Assembly: GCF_027563465.1 (NCBI RefSeq)
Contig: NZ_JAPFQA010000009.1
Coordinates: forward strand, 62,001-126,000
Reading direction: 5' to 3'
Length of the DNA stretch: 64,000 nucleotides
Origin: Mesorhizobium qingshengii
Lineage (GTDB): Bacteria > Pseudomonadota > Alphaproteobacteria > Rhizobiales > Rhizobiaceae
Part shown: positions 19,040 to 27,147 of the stretch, one piece after another
Numbering within the stretch: position 1 is the stretch's first letter
How the letters are laid out: each line of letters starts with the position of its first letter
Program-made: the position numbers and the translations under genes
The notes under the pieces: generated by a model
The model's database searches: none
Seen by the model: the letters and a program-made list of their open reading frames with translations, nothing else
What the model was told of the DNA's origin: nothing

Positions 19040-19999
19040 TCAATAAACATGAACCGCTGAAGACAGCATATCAGCTGGAATGGTCAGCCCGAGTTCACCT
19101 GCCGCGGTCTTGTTTACTTCGAAACCCGCGATCTTTGGAAACACGACAGGCATCGTTGCGGGATCGGCGCCCTTCAGAACTTTGACTATGAGGTCCGACG
19201 CGATAATTCCGACGTTTTCGTAACTGTAGCTTCCCGCCAGCAGGGCGCCGCCCTTGACGCCGTCGGAAGTGCATCCAAAAACCGGCAATTTGGCATCCTT
19301 CGCCACCTTGAGGGCGCCAGCCACGCCGGAGAGCGTCGTCGTATCGCAAGGCAACCCGATTGCCTGGACACGCCCGACAAGGGATTGCGCGGCCTGCGTT
19401 GTCTCTCCGGCATTGGCTATGCCGGCAACCACATACTTAAGGCCCTTGGCCTCGATATGAGCCTTCTCCTTGGCAGCGAGCGGATCGCCCCCCGGGTCGC
19501 CGACCTTGTAGATCAAGCCGATGGTTTCGATCGAGGGAAGTATACGGACCATACCATCGACTTCTGCTTCGACGGGCAGCGGATCTGAGACGCCGGTCAT
19601 ATTGCCGCCGGGATTGTCCAGTGAGGCTACGAGGCCGGCTTCGAGAGGGGTCGACACCGCGACGAAGACGACCGGAACAGTTTTGGTGGCTTGCTGTATG
19701 GATTGGGCCGCCGCTGTACCGATGGCGACAATGACATCGCACCCGCCGCCGGCAAACTGCTGAGCGATCGTCTGCTGGGTCGCGGCATCGGCCTCGGGGT
19801 TCTGGATGTTCTGATTGATTTTCTCGCCGCCGACCTTCGTGAACCCGGCGCTCATGCCCCTCAATATGTCGTCGATCACCGCTGCCGAAGCGAAGCGGTT
19901 TACACAGACCGTCTTGCCCGAAAGGGCTGCGTCTTCGGCTTGCGCCGCATTGGCGGACAAAAGCGCCACGCCGATTGATGCTGTCAGAGCTAACTTCAT
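19040..19999 (-). CDS. ABC substrate-binding protein, ABC_sub_bind family
   Basis: Periplasmic binding protein, 319 residues from the chosen start. A signal peptide is clear: KLALTASIGVALLSANAAQA then EDAAL. I chose the ATG at this signal peptide over an in-frame codon 11 residues earlier, because AGGGGA stands at the right distance. Family hallmarks: repeated A-G-G-C-D-V-I-V-A-I-G-T-A-A near residue 85, VPVVFVAVSTPLEAGLV near 110 and a VSDPLPVE hinge. It is the first gene of the seven-gene minus-strand operon and sets substrate choice. Substrate unknown; the downstream aminotransferase hints at an amino compound. Confidence 0.87.
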   Translation of the reverse strand: MKLALTASIGVALLSANAAQAEDAALSGKTVCVNRFASAAVIDDILRGMSAGFTKVGGEKINQNIQNPEADAATQQTIAQQFAGGGCDVIVAIGTAAAQSIQQATKTVPVVFVAVSTPLEAGLVASLDNPGGNMTGVSDPLPVEAEVDGMVRILPSIETIGLIYKVGDPGGDPLAAKEKAHIEAKGLKYVVAGIANAGETTQAAQSLVGRVQAIGLPCDTTTLSGVAGALKVAKDAKLPVFGCTSDGVKGGALLAGSYSYENVGIIASDLIVKVLKGADPATMPVVFPKIAGFEVNKTAAGELGLTIPADMLSSAVHVY

Positions 20000-20389
20000 T
20001 ACGGTTCCCCTATTGTAGATTGCTCTTTTCATCCAAAAATGAACATGAATTCATATTCGGAAAGAGTCAAGCCATACAGACTCTCGATCCTTGTTTTGCC
20101 CGCTTTGTCGCGAAGCAACTGGGCATCGAATTACCCCTGCGTGAACTTGACATCCAAACATAGCAGATCGTATACCATCTGCAATAAGTTAATTGCGAAA
20201 GGAATCGCGGCGATCGGCTTGGCACCCGCGGGCGTCTCTGAGGAGGGAGCCAGATACATTCGGTCATCGGCCGAACTGGCCCGCCGAATCCGTCCGCCGG
20301 ACGCCGACAACCGTCATTTCGCGCGTCTTGCGGCGCGCGGCAACATGAACGTCTCGTCCTAGCCACATCAAGACTATGAGAGTTGAGAA
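20000..20389. other. Divergent promoter region
   Basis: The gap is clearly richer in A and T than its flanks for the first 200 bases and holds the GntR-type dyad described separately. I see no convincing short gene. The ribosome site for the aldolase gene (GAGTTGAGAA) stands at the right end, and AGGGGA for the binding-protein gene at the left end. Promoter boxes are not clear enough to place. Confidence 0.6.
20164..20181. promoter_or_regulatory. GntR-type palindromic operator
   Basis: CAGAT-c-GTATAC-c-ATCTG is an 18-bp dyad, perfect except for the two C positions beside the GTATAC centre. The core T-C-GTATAC-C-A fits the TNGTATACNA-type site of FCD-class GntR regulators. It lies in the AT-rich gap between the divergent transporter operon and the aldolase-gntR pair, so the GntR protein encoded 1 kb away is the obvious candidate. 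Confidence 0.6.
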
Positions 20390-21139
20390 ATGGACCTGCA
20401 TTCCAACGACACCGGGCTTCTCCAAGCCCGAATTGACCTGGCGGCCCTGCATCGAATAGCGCACACTCATCAATGGAACGAATCGGTCGTGAACCACATG
20501 ACCTTCATGGTTCCGGGTCGTTCCGATCAGTATTTGATCATCCCCTATGGCCTTCACTGGGATGAAGTCAAAGCGTCCGACTTCTTGATCGTCGATATGG
20601 AAGGCAAGATCGTAAGTGGGACGGGCGAGGCCGAAGTCTCGGCTATTTCACTGCATGGCCCGATGCATCGACGACTGCCCCAGGCGCGGTGCGTTCTACA
20701 CACGCACCAGCCCAACCTCACTGCACTAACGGCGCTGCGTGACCAAAGGCTGCTGATGGTACATCAGGACGCCACGCTGTTCCACGGCATCGTCGCCTAT
20801 GTTGAAACTTATGGAGATCTGCCTCTCGACGGCACGGCTGGCGAGATGGTGGCGGACGCCATGAACGAAGCGTTTGTCCTCCTGATGGCCAATCACGGTC
20901 CGATGGTCGTCGGCCACACGATCGCGCAAACTTTCCAAACGCTCTACTATCTTGATCGCATAGCCGCCGTTCAGCTAAAGGCCATGTCAACTGGTCGCGA
21001 GATTCAGGAGATCGGCGATGATCTGGCTGCAAAAATGGCTCCGATCGTTCGAGATGTCTATCTCGGCAGGGAAGCTCAACTCCATTTCGACGCCCGGAAA
21101 CGTCTGCTGGATCGCGAGGGTGCCGACTATGCTACCTGA
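20390..21139 (+). CDS. Class II aldolase/adducin family protein
   Basis: A 249-residue zinc aldolase-fold protein. The zinc-binding HxH is seen in CVLHTHQPN near residue 103, and the third histidine in LLMANHGPMVVG near 167, with the typical N-terminal NHMTF and IIPYGLHWDEVKASDF. Family members split phosphorylated or free sugar-like acids (fuculose, ribulose phosphate, dehydropantoate-like compounds), others are decarboxylases. It diverges from the transporter/aminotransferase operon and is followed by gntR, so it likely works on the same pathway. The specific substrate cannot be read. Confidence 0.82.
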   Translation: MDLHSNDTGLLQARIDLAALHRIAHTHQWNESVVNHMTFMVPGRSDQYLIIPYGLHWDEVKASDFLIVDMEGKIVSGTGEAEVSAISLHGPMHRRLPQARCVLHTHQPNLTALTALRDQRLLMVHQDATLFHGIVAYVETYGDLPLDGTAGEMVADAMNEAFVLLMANHGPMVVGHTIAQTFQTLYYLDRIAAVQLKAMSTGREIQEIGDDLAAKMAPIVRDVYLGREAQLHFDARKRLLDREGADYAT

Positions 21140-21198
21140 CGCGGACAGGCCTCGTGGCGGTATAGAGTATCCGAGGCCGCATCCGAGGAGCGCGCTTT

Positions 21199-21906
21199 AT
21201 GGCTGATAGCGTGTCAGCGCGAATGCAGGCGCTGACAACCGTCGTTCTGGTTGATCAGGTCGTCGATTCAATCGTGCAGGCTGCCGCCGAAGGCCGCTTT
21301 CTTCCTGGTGACCGGCTAAAGGAGGCGGAGATTGGGAGGGAGCTGAATGTCAGCCGCGTTCCAGTTAGAGAAGCGTTGCTCGTCCTCGAGAGCCACAAAC
21401 TAGCGGTAAGCGCGCCCTACAAGGGCATGCGACTCGTTGAATTTGATGATCGGCAGCTCCGCAACATAGCATCGGTTCGGGCAAGTCTGGAATTATTGGC
21501 GCTCTCGGAGGTTCTGGATCGCTCATCCAAGGACGGCACGGTGCTTGATGGCGTCAGGCTGGCTGTTCAAAAAATGGGGCAGGCGGCCCAAGCCGGCGAG
21601 AGCTTTGCCGTTGCACGTCATGACATGGAGTTCCATCGACAGCTTTGCCTTGCCTCCGGTAACGAGGTCCTGTCGCAATTGTGGGAGTCGCTGTCGCTGC
21701 GTCTGATGGTCGTCCTCGGACTGTGTATCAGGGATATGGACCTGATGGCTCTTCATAGGAGCCATGTCGAGCTTCTCGACCTGTTTGCCAGCGGGGATCG
21801 CGTGAAGGCGAAAGCGGCCCTGCGCGCGCATATCGTCGAAGATCTGATGAACGTAGATTATCAAGTCATAGTGGATCGCTTGCGTGCCCGCAGGACTTCC
21901 CGTTAG
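21199..21906 (+). CDS. GntR family regulator, FCD class
   Basis: A 235-residue regulator. Winged helix at about residues 15-80 (GDRLKEAEIGRELNVSRVPV and REALLVLESHKL, then the YKGMRL wing), followed by an FCD all-helical ligand domain with metal-binding pattern residues in HDMEFHRQLC near 140 and HSHVELLD-like HRSHVELLD near 190. The start has GAGGAGCG. FCD proteins respond to small carboxylates, sugar acids or amino acids. A matching dyad lies in the gap before the upstream aldolase gene, so auto- and pathway control of the divergent operons is likely. Confidence 0.88.
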   Translation: MADSVSARMQALTTVVLVDQVVDSIVQAAAEGRFLPGDRLKEAEIGRELNVSRVPVREALLVLESHKLAVSAPYKGMRLVEFDDRQLRNIASVRASLELLALSEVLDRSSKDGTVLDGVRLAVQKMGQAAQAGESFAVARHDMEFHRQLCLASGNEVLSQLWESLSLRLMVVLGLCIRDMDLMALHRSHVELLDLFASGDRVKAKAALRAHIVEDLMNVDYQVIVDRLRARRTSR

Positions 21907-21979
21907 CTGCTGGCTGCGCAACGCGGTTCGCTGGGCAACTCGGCGCGATGTCGGCCATATGGGCCAACTGAGGAATGTT

Positions 21980-22279
21980 CGAGCTGGTTTAGTCGGCGGC
22001 TATAGATGGCGCCGGTTTCTTCCGGACTTTTTACCGCATAATCCTCCCGCTCTCGAAAGCGGTTTGGCCACACCCGCCGAAGAGCCGCTCGTCATGCATC
22101 GTTTCGGCGAACTAGCCGTCAAGCTCTGGGCAGCCGAGGAACTGCTCGGCCGGGCGGGCAGGACGCTCAACGCAGCCGAACGGAAGCTCGAGACAGCGGC
22201 CGCGTCAATTTGGCGATTCGATCCCCACGAGCATGGATGCAGAGCGGAGGCGGGTCCGCAACCACTAGTCAGTTTATGA
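21980..22279 (+). pseudogene. Acyl-CoA dehydrogenase-like (SfnB/DszC type) remnant
   Basis: A readable stretch with no start and no complete domain. LESGLATPAEEPLVMHRFGE and LAVKLWAAEELLGRAGRTLN follow the C-terminal helices of SfnB/DszC-type flavin monooxygenases in sequence order (W-S/E-S-G, then D-P-L-x-x-H-R-x-G-E-L, then A-A-E-x-L-L-x-R-A). After that the frame degenerates and stops inside the end of the convergent lysR gene. Upstream codons up to the gntR stop do not extend the match. A decayed gene, perhaps once involved in organosulfur or aromatic oxidation. Confidence 0.5.
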
Positions 22280-23210
22280 GTTTGCTGCCTAAATCCAATG
22301 AAGCGGTTTTCCAGGTTCCGTCCTCTGTCAGTGCGCGGGCATCCTCTGCGATCATCTCTATGAGCTTTTTCGTCGCCGTCGACATGGCGCGTTCGCGCGA
22401 AACTGCGGTTACCCAGCCCCATCTGGCATTTCGAATAGGTGCTGCGGATACCTCGTTGCGTTGGAGCAGTTCATGGACACCGCTGTAAGGGAGTACGCAG
22501 TAACCCGTGCCGTATTTCGTAAGGCTGGTCATCAACGAGTTGGTGTCGACTTCCAACTTTGGCTCAGACACGCGGCCGGCTCGCACCAGGATTTCATCCA
22601 CAGCACGACGCAAGCCGTTGGGAAAGGGCGTCAGGATCAGGTTGTGCCCTGTAAGGGATTTTGCGGACACCGGCCGGGACAGATCCAGACCAACGTCCAG
22701 AGGGGCGATCAAAAGCAGGCTTTCGGTGACGAGCGGCATCTTTGTGAGAGCAGTGAAAGACTCCCTGTCGGAAAGAAGAGCCACGTCAGCGCCATCATTT
22801 ACGATCGATTCCCGCACCATCATCGAGGTGTTCTCGGTTACGTGCACGCGCACGTCTGGATAAGTGCGGCGATATCGCGCGACCACCCGAGCGGTCAGCA
22901 GTCCGCTTAGCGAATTCGATGCCGCCAGCCGCACGGTTCCGACCGGCTCGTCGGCGGACGACATGATTTCGCTCTTGATCCTGCCGACGCTGGCAAGAAG
23001 GACACGTGTCCTCTCGACCAGCCGCTGGCCTGTTTCCGTAAGGACGACCCCGCGTGCCTTGCGTTTGAACAGCCTGGTTCCGAGTTCCTGTTCAAGAAGC
23101 CTGATCTGTCGGCTGAGTGCCGGCTGCGACACGTGAGCCCGCATGGCGGCGTGTGTGATGTTGAGAGTGTTCGCAACGTGCAGGAAATACTCGAGTTGCC
23201 GAACGTCCAC
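22269..23210 (-). CDS. LysR family regulator
   Basis: A full-length 313-residue LysR protein. N-terminal winged helix (1-60) with LNITHAAMRAHVSQPALSRQ and IRLLEQELGTRLFKRKARG, a linker helix, then a two-lobed effector domain beginning GTVRLAASNSLSGLLTARVV near 92. Divergent from the SDR/VOC gene pair with a perfect T-N11-A box in the gap, so it probably regulates that pair and itself. The effector is unknown. Confidence 0.9.
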   Translation of the reverse strand: MDVRQLEYFLHVANTLNITHAAMRAHVSQPALSRQIRLLEQELGTRLFKRKARGVVLTETGQRLVERTRVLLASVGRIKSEIMSSADEPVGTVRLAASNSLSGLLTARVVARYRRTYPDVRVHVTENTSMMVRESIVNDGADVALLSDRESFTALTKMPLVTESLLLIAPLDVGLDLSRPVSAKSLTGHNLILTPFPNGLRRAVDEILVRAGRVSEPKLEVDTNSLMTSLTKYGTGYCVLPYSGVHELLQRNEVSAAPIRNARWGWVTAVSRERAMSTATKKLIEMIAEDARALTEDGTWKTASLDLGSKLIN

Positions 23211-23238
23211 GATTCTTCTCCTGTCTGGAAGCCTCTTC

Positions 23239-23261
23239 AGCCATACACAAATCTAATGGCT
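23239..23261. promoter_or_regulatory. LysR-type T-N11-A box
   Basis: AGCCAT (23239-23244) and ATGGCT (23256-23261) are perfect inverted repeats separated by exactly 11 bases, giving the canonical T-N11-A of LysR recognition sites, 30-50 bases upstream of the lysR start. A further ATGTGGCT half-like copy follows about 10 bases on, which could be the activation site for the divergent SDR gene. Confidence 0.65.
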
Positions 23262-23391
23262 GCTATGTGGCTTTTGTCTTAGTGTTGATATCTGTCGCGC
23301 GCTAGTAATGCCTCCGATACCAAAACGCCACAATGCATCGCGCAGTCGTTAGGCTGGCAGCAGTTAGCGGCGAAAGCCATGGGAGGGGCCT

Positions 23392-24141
23392 TTGGGACGT
23401 GATTTGAGCGGCCAAACCGCCGTGGTGACCGGCGGCTCGCAAGGGCTCGGCCTGGCAATTGCGCAAAGATTGTTGGCCGATGGCGCCAACCTCAGCCTCT
23501 GGGACGTCGAGGAGGAAAATCTCCATCGCGCCGTGAGCGCGCTCGGCGACAGCAAACGCATACACACCTCGGTCGTCGACGTGTCTTCCGAAAAGCTGGT
23601 CGAAGCGGCGCGAGACGCGACGGTCGACCGGTTCGGAACCGTGTCCATCCTTGTCAACAACGCCGGCGTGTCAGGCCCTCACGCGCAAGCATGGGACCTG
23701 TCGCTATCCGACTGGCAACGGGTCATCGACGTCAACATGACCGGTGTCTTTCTCTGCTGCCGCGCCATCACGCCTACCATGCTAGCGAGCGGTTACGGCC
23801 GCATCATCAACATAGCCTCGGTCGCCGGCAAGGAAGCAAGCCCGTCAATCAGCGCCTACGCCGCGTCGAAGGCCGGCGTCATCGGGTTCACCAAGACGCT
23901 CGGGCGTGAATTGTCGGGGACGAAGATCACCGTCAACTGCGTCACGCCCGCTGCCATCAAAACGGCGATTTTCGACAGATGGCCAGCCGACTATGTCGCC
24001 ACGCTGCTGGCGAAGATACCGATGGGCCGGTTCGGAATGCCAGATGAACTGGCCGCGCTTGTTGCCTGGATCGCCTCGCCCGAAGCGTCCTTCAGTACCG
24101 GTGCAACATTCGATCTCTCCGGCGGCCGTTCCGATTACTGA
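23392..24141 (+). CDS. SDR family oxidoreductase
   Basis: A 249-residue classical short-chain dehydrogenase. Rossmann glycine motif TGGSQGLG near residue 14, NNAG at 89-92, catalytic Ser in INIASVAGKEAS and YAASK near 155, ending in a FSTGATFDLSGGRSDY tail. The acid in LWDVEE after strand 2 suggests NAD(H) rather than NADP(H). The frame opens with a TTG start, backed by GGAGGGG seven bases upstream; the nearby ATG at 23379 is in another frame. Divergent from lysR and followed by a VOC gene. Confidence 0.87.
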   Translation: MGRDLSGQTAVVTGGSQGLGLAIAQRLLADGANLSLWDVEEENLHRAVSALGDSKRIHTSVVDVSSEKLVEAARDATVDRFGTVSILVNNAGVSGPHAQAWDLSLSDWQRVIDVNMTGVFLCCRAITPTMLASGYGRIINIASVAGKEASPSISAYAASKAGVIGFTKTLGRELSGTKITVNCVTPAAIKTAIFDRWPADYVATLLAKIPMGRFGMPDELAALVAWIASPEASFSTGATFDLSGGRSDY

Positions 24142-24188
24142 GTTGATGACCGGCTTGCCGTCATGAGCTCTTGGAAGAGGGGTTGGAC

Positions 24189-24641
24189 ATGCAACACGAG
24201 ATAACCGCTACGAACCATACGAGCTTCACGGTCGCCGACCTCGGCAGGGCGATCGCACTCTTCCGCGACGGTTTGGGCTTCACCTTGACGTCGCGGGCCG
24301 GGCGCGATCCCGCATCCATCCAAACGATAACCGGAGTTGATGGCGCCGAAGTCGAGATAGCCTATCTCCACAGGCCCGACCAGACCGTCGAACTGATCGA
24401 GTACAGCGCTCCCGCCAATCGGGTCACCGTGCACGCACGGCCCTGCGATGTCGGGTTTGCGCATATCGCCTTCGATGTTCGCGACATCGACTCCGTCATC
24501 ACGCACCTCGCCGTGTTCGGCGCTGTCCCGATCTCGCCCCCTTACGTCAACAAGACGGGAGGACCGAATGCGGGCGTTCGCGTCTCCTACCTGCGCACTC
24601 CCGACAAGATCACCATCGAACTGATCGAGAGGCCTGCCTGA
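24189..24641 (+). CDS. VOC family (glyoxalase-like) protein
   Basis: A 150-residue vicinal-oxygen-chelate protein. The two beta-alpha-beta-beta-beta modules begin with NHTSFTVADLGRAIALFRDG and FAHIAFDVRDIDSVI, and end with IELIERPA; metal-ligand candidates are the His in NHTSF, the Glu in VELIEY, the His in FAHIAF and the final Glu in IELIE. Family includes glyoxalase I, methylmalonyl-CoA epimerase and ring-cleaving dioxygenases. The ATG was chosen over a TTG six codons earlier because GAGGGG stands before it. It follows the SDR gene by 47 bases and is probably co-transcribed. Confidence 0.82.
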   Translation: MQHEITATNHTSFTVADLGRAIALFRDGLGFTLTSRAGRDPASIQTITGVDGAEVEIAYLHRPDQTVELIEYSAPANRVTVHARPCDVGFAHIAFDVRDIDSVITHLAVFGAVPISPPYVNKTGGPNAGVRVSYLRTPDKITIELIERPA

Positions 24642-24987
24642 CGAGAAAAGCCTCGCGGCACCAGGCAAAGCCCGGCAAATCGCGCGGGTTGGTGCGACTG
24701 GGTTGGCTGCTTGATCGGTATTGCAAAGCATGGCCAGGCACACCGGAAGGGAATGATTTCTCGATATGGGTAGAGTGGACAATGACGAGACAATCCATAA
24801 CCAAAAGGCATTTCTGCCATATGCTATTTGTGTTTGTTTTGAGATCCCTATCGTGGAAGTCTCCGATCAAGGCATCCGATGAAATGACAAAGAGATGCCG
24901 GAATCGGGAAGAACGCCAATCGCATCGCGCGTGCAGAGACCGAGGCTTCTCCAGCCGGGCGGCACTGCGTATGGCAGTGGATGGGGC
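24642..24987. other. Leader region before the E1-E2-transporter operon
   Basis: No gene is supported in this gap. Its right part is AT-richer and has a small dyad GGCA-TTTC-TGCC. An in-frame extension of the E1 gene is open to 24895 but lacks family similarity. A promoter for the downstream operon is expected here; I cannot place its boxes. Confidence 0.4.
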
Positions 24988-27111
24988 ATGATGAAAAATA
25001 AAAATACTGAATCAGTTCAGGCCGTCGGTCTCCGCCGCGAGATTGGCAAAACGAGAGCCAAGGCTCCGAGCAAGCCGAAGGGCGTGGCCGCCAATGATGG
25101 CGCACCCTATCCGCTGGCGACGCGCAATGCGCCGAAGCTCGATGATGCCGAACTGAAGCAGCTTCTCAAAACGATGCTGGTCATCCGCTCCTTCGAGACA
25201 ACCACGAGCGCGCTGTTCCAGAGCGGTCTCGTGAAGGGCACGGCGCATTCGTCGGTTGGACAAGAGGCGGTCGCGGCGGGAGGCGGTTATCCATTGCTAC
25301 GCAGCGACTTCATCGCCACGCATCATCGCGGACACGGCCACTGCATTGCCAAGGGCGCCGATGTTTCCCGCATGATGGCCGAGCTTCTTGGTCGCCGCGA
25401 TGGCATCTGTGGCGGCCTCGGTGGCTCCATGCACATCGCCGACATCGGTCTTAACATCATCGGTGCCAACGGCATCGTCGGCGCCAGCATGGGCCTCGGT
25501 GTCGGCGCGGCCCTGGCGGCCAAGCAGCGCAAGTCAACCGACGCAGGCATCGCCATCTTCGGGGACGGTGGTGCCAACGAAGGCATTTTCCACGAGGCAC
25601 TCAACATGGCGGCGCTCTGGAAGCTGCCCATCGTCTTCCTGTGCGAGAATAACCAATACGGACTTTCGACGTCATTCGCGGAGGCGACGGCCGGTGGTTC
25701 GATCTCCGCGCGTGCCGCGGGCTATGGCGTGCCGGGCGAAACGATCGACGGCAACGACGTGGTCGCAGTCTATGCCGCTGTCGACGAAGCCATCGCCCGC
25801 GCCCGTGCCGGTGAAGGGCCGACGCTGATCGAAGCCATAACCTATAGGCATGGCGACCATTCGATGCGGGCGAATCTTCCTGGTTATCGCGAAGACGAGG
25901 AAGTCGAGCGATGGAAGGCGATGGACCCAATCACGCGTTGCGCCAAGCTGATGAAGGATCGGGGTGCGCTGACGGACGCCGAATTTGCCGACATGGTGGC
26001 AGAAGCCGAAGCAACGATTAATGCGGCCGTCGAGTTCGCCAAGAACTCGCCGGAGCCCGATCTCGACATGCTCATGCCCGCCGTATCGGCTCCCTCGAAC
26101 TCGGCGAATGCGATCGAGCCGGCGCCGGGCACGCGCGAACTCACCTATCTCGAAGCGCTCAAGGAAGCGATGGCGCAGGAGATGGAGCGCGATGAAAGCG
26201 TCTTCGTCATCGGCGAGGACGTTGGCCATATCGGCGGCACGTTCGGCGTAACGCGGGGGCTGTTCCAGCGCTTCGGCAAGGATAGGCTCATCAACACGCC
26301 GATATCGGAGATGGCAATCGCCGGCGCCGCGGTCGGTTCGGCGATCTGCGGGCGCAGGCCGATCGCCGAAATACAGATCTTCGACTTCGTTACCTTCATG
26401 ATGGACATGATCGTCAATCAGGCGGCGAAATTGCGCTACATGCTGGGTGGAACGCCAACTGTTCCGGTGGTGTTTCGCGGCCCGCAGGGCGGCGGTATCC
26501 GGCTCGCCGCGCAGCACTCGCAATCACTGGAAGCGTGGTTCGCTCACGTGCCCGGCCTGATCGTGGTGGCGCCGTCGACACCCTACGACGCCAAAGGGCT
26601 TCTGATCTCGTCGATCCGTGACGACAATCCGGTCATGTTCCTGGAACACAAGCTTCTCTATCTCGGCCAGACAGCACCGGTTCCAGAAGCGCCCTATCAA
26701 ATTCCAATCGGCAAGGCTGACATCAAGCGTGCCGGCACCGATGTCACGGTCATCGCGACGCAAGTGATGGTCGAGCGCGCCTTGTCCGCGGCTGAGGTTC
26801 TGGCGCGCGAAAACATTTCCGTCGAGGTGATCGATCCGCGCACCTTGCGCCCCCTCGACATGGATTGCTTCATCAACAGTGTGAAGAAGACGCATCGATG
26901 CGTCGTGGTGCACGAGGCCTGGCGAACGGGAGGACTTGGTGGCGAGATTGCGGCGCAGATCAACGAGCTTGCCTTCGATTGGCTAGACGCCCCGGTCGAG
27001 CGCCTCGGCGCGATGGAAGTGCCGATGCCCTACAATGATAAACTCGAACGTGCGGTCATTCCCAGCCAGAACGCGATCGCCGATGCGATCCGTCGCGTCT
27101 GTTACCGTTGA
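24988..27111 (+). CDS. 2-oxoacid dehydrogenase E1, fused alpha-beta
   Basis: A thiamine-diphosphate decarboxylase of about 707 residues in which the E1 alpha and beta chains, usually separate, are one polypeptide. The alpha part (about 50-370) carries HHRGHGHCIAKGAD, GGLGGSMHI and the ThDP/Mg motif from Gly192, GDGGANEGIFH ending in ENN about 30 residues on. The beta part starts near 385 (RELTYLEALKEAM) with GEDVGHIGGTFGVTRGL and ends in VIDPRTLRPLDMD plus HEAWRTGGLGGEI. The leader of about 45 basic residues is not a transit signal. Substrates may be pyruvate, acetoin or a branched 2-oxoacid. The E2 gene follows; no E3 gene is in view, so a shared lipoamide dehydrogenase is expected. Confidence 0.88.
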   Translation: MMKNKNTESVQAVGLRREIGKTRAKAPSKPKGVAANDGAPYPLATRNAPKLDDAELKQLLKTMLVIRSFETTTSALFQSGLVKGTAHSSVGQEAVAAGGGYPLLRSDFIATHHRGHGHCIAKGADVSRMMAELLGRRDGICGGLGGSMHIADIGLNIIGANGIVGASMGLGVGAALAAKQRKSTDAGIAIFGDGGANEGIFHEALNMAALWKLPIVFLCENNQYGLSTSFAEATAGGSISARAAGYGVPGETIDGNDVVAVYAAVDEAIARARAGEGPTLIEAITYRHGDHSMRANLPGYREDEEVERWKAMDPITRCAKLMKDRGALTDAEFADMVAEAEATINAAVEFAKNSPEPDLDMLMPAVSAPSNSANAIEPAPGTRELTYLEALKEAMAQEMERDESVFVIGEDVGHIGGTFGVTRGLFQRFGKDRLINTPISEMAIAGAAVGSAICGRRPIAEIQIFDFVTFMMDMIVNQAAKLRYMLGGTPTVPVVFRGPQGGGIRLAAQHSQSLEAWFAHVPGLIVVAPSTPYDAKGLLISSIRDDNPVMFLEHKLLYLGQTAPVPEAPYQIPIGKADIKRAGTDVTVIATQVMVERALSAAEVLARENISVEVIDPRTLRPLDMDCFINSVKKTHRCVVVHEAWRTGGLGGEIAAQINELAFDWLDAPVERLGAMEVPMPYNDKLERAVIPSQNAIADAIRRVCYR

Positions 27112-27147
27112 GATGAGACAGGCAACGCCAGGAAAACCGGGGCTCTG

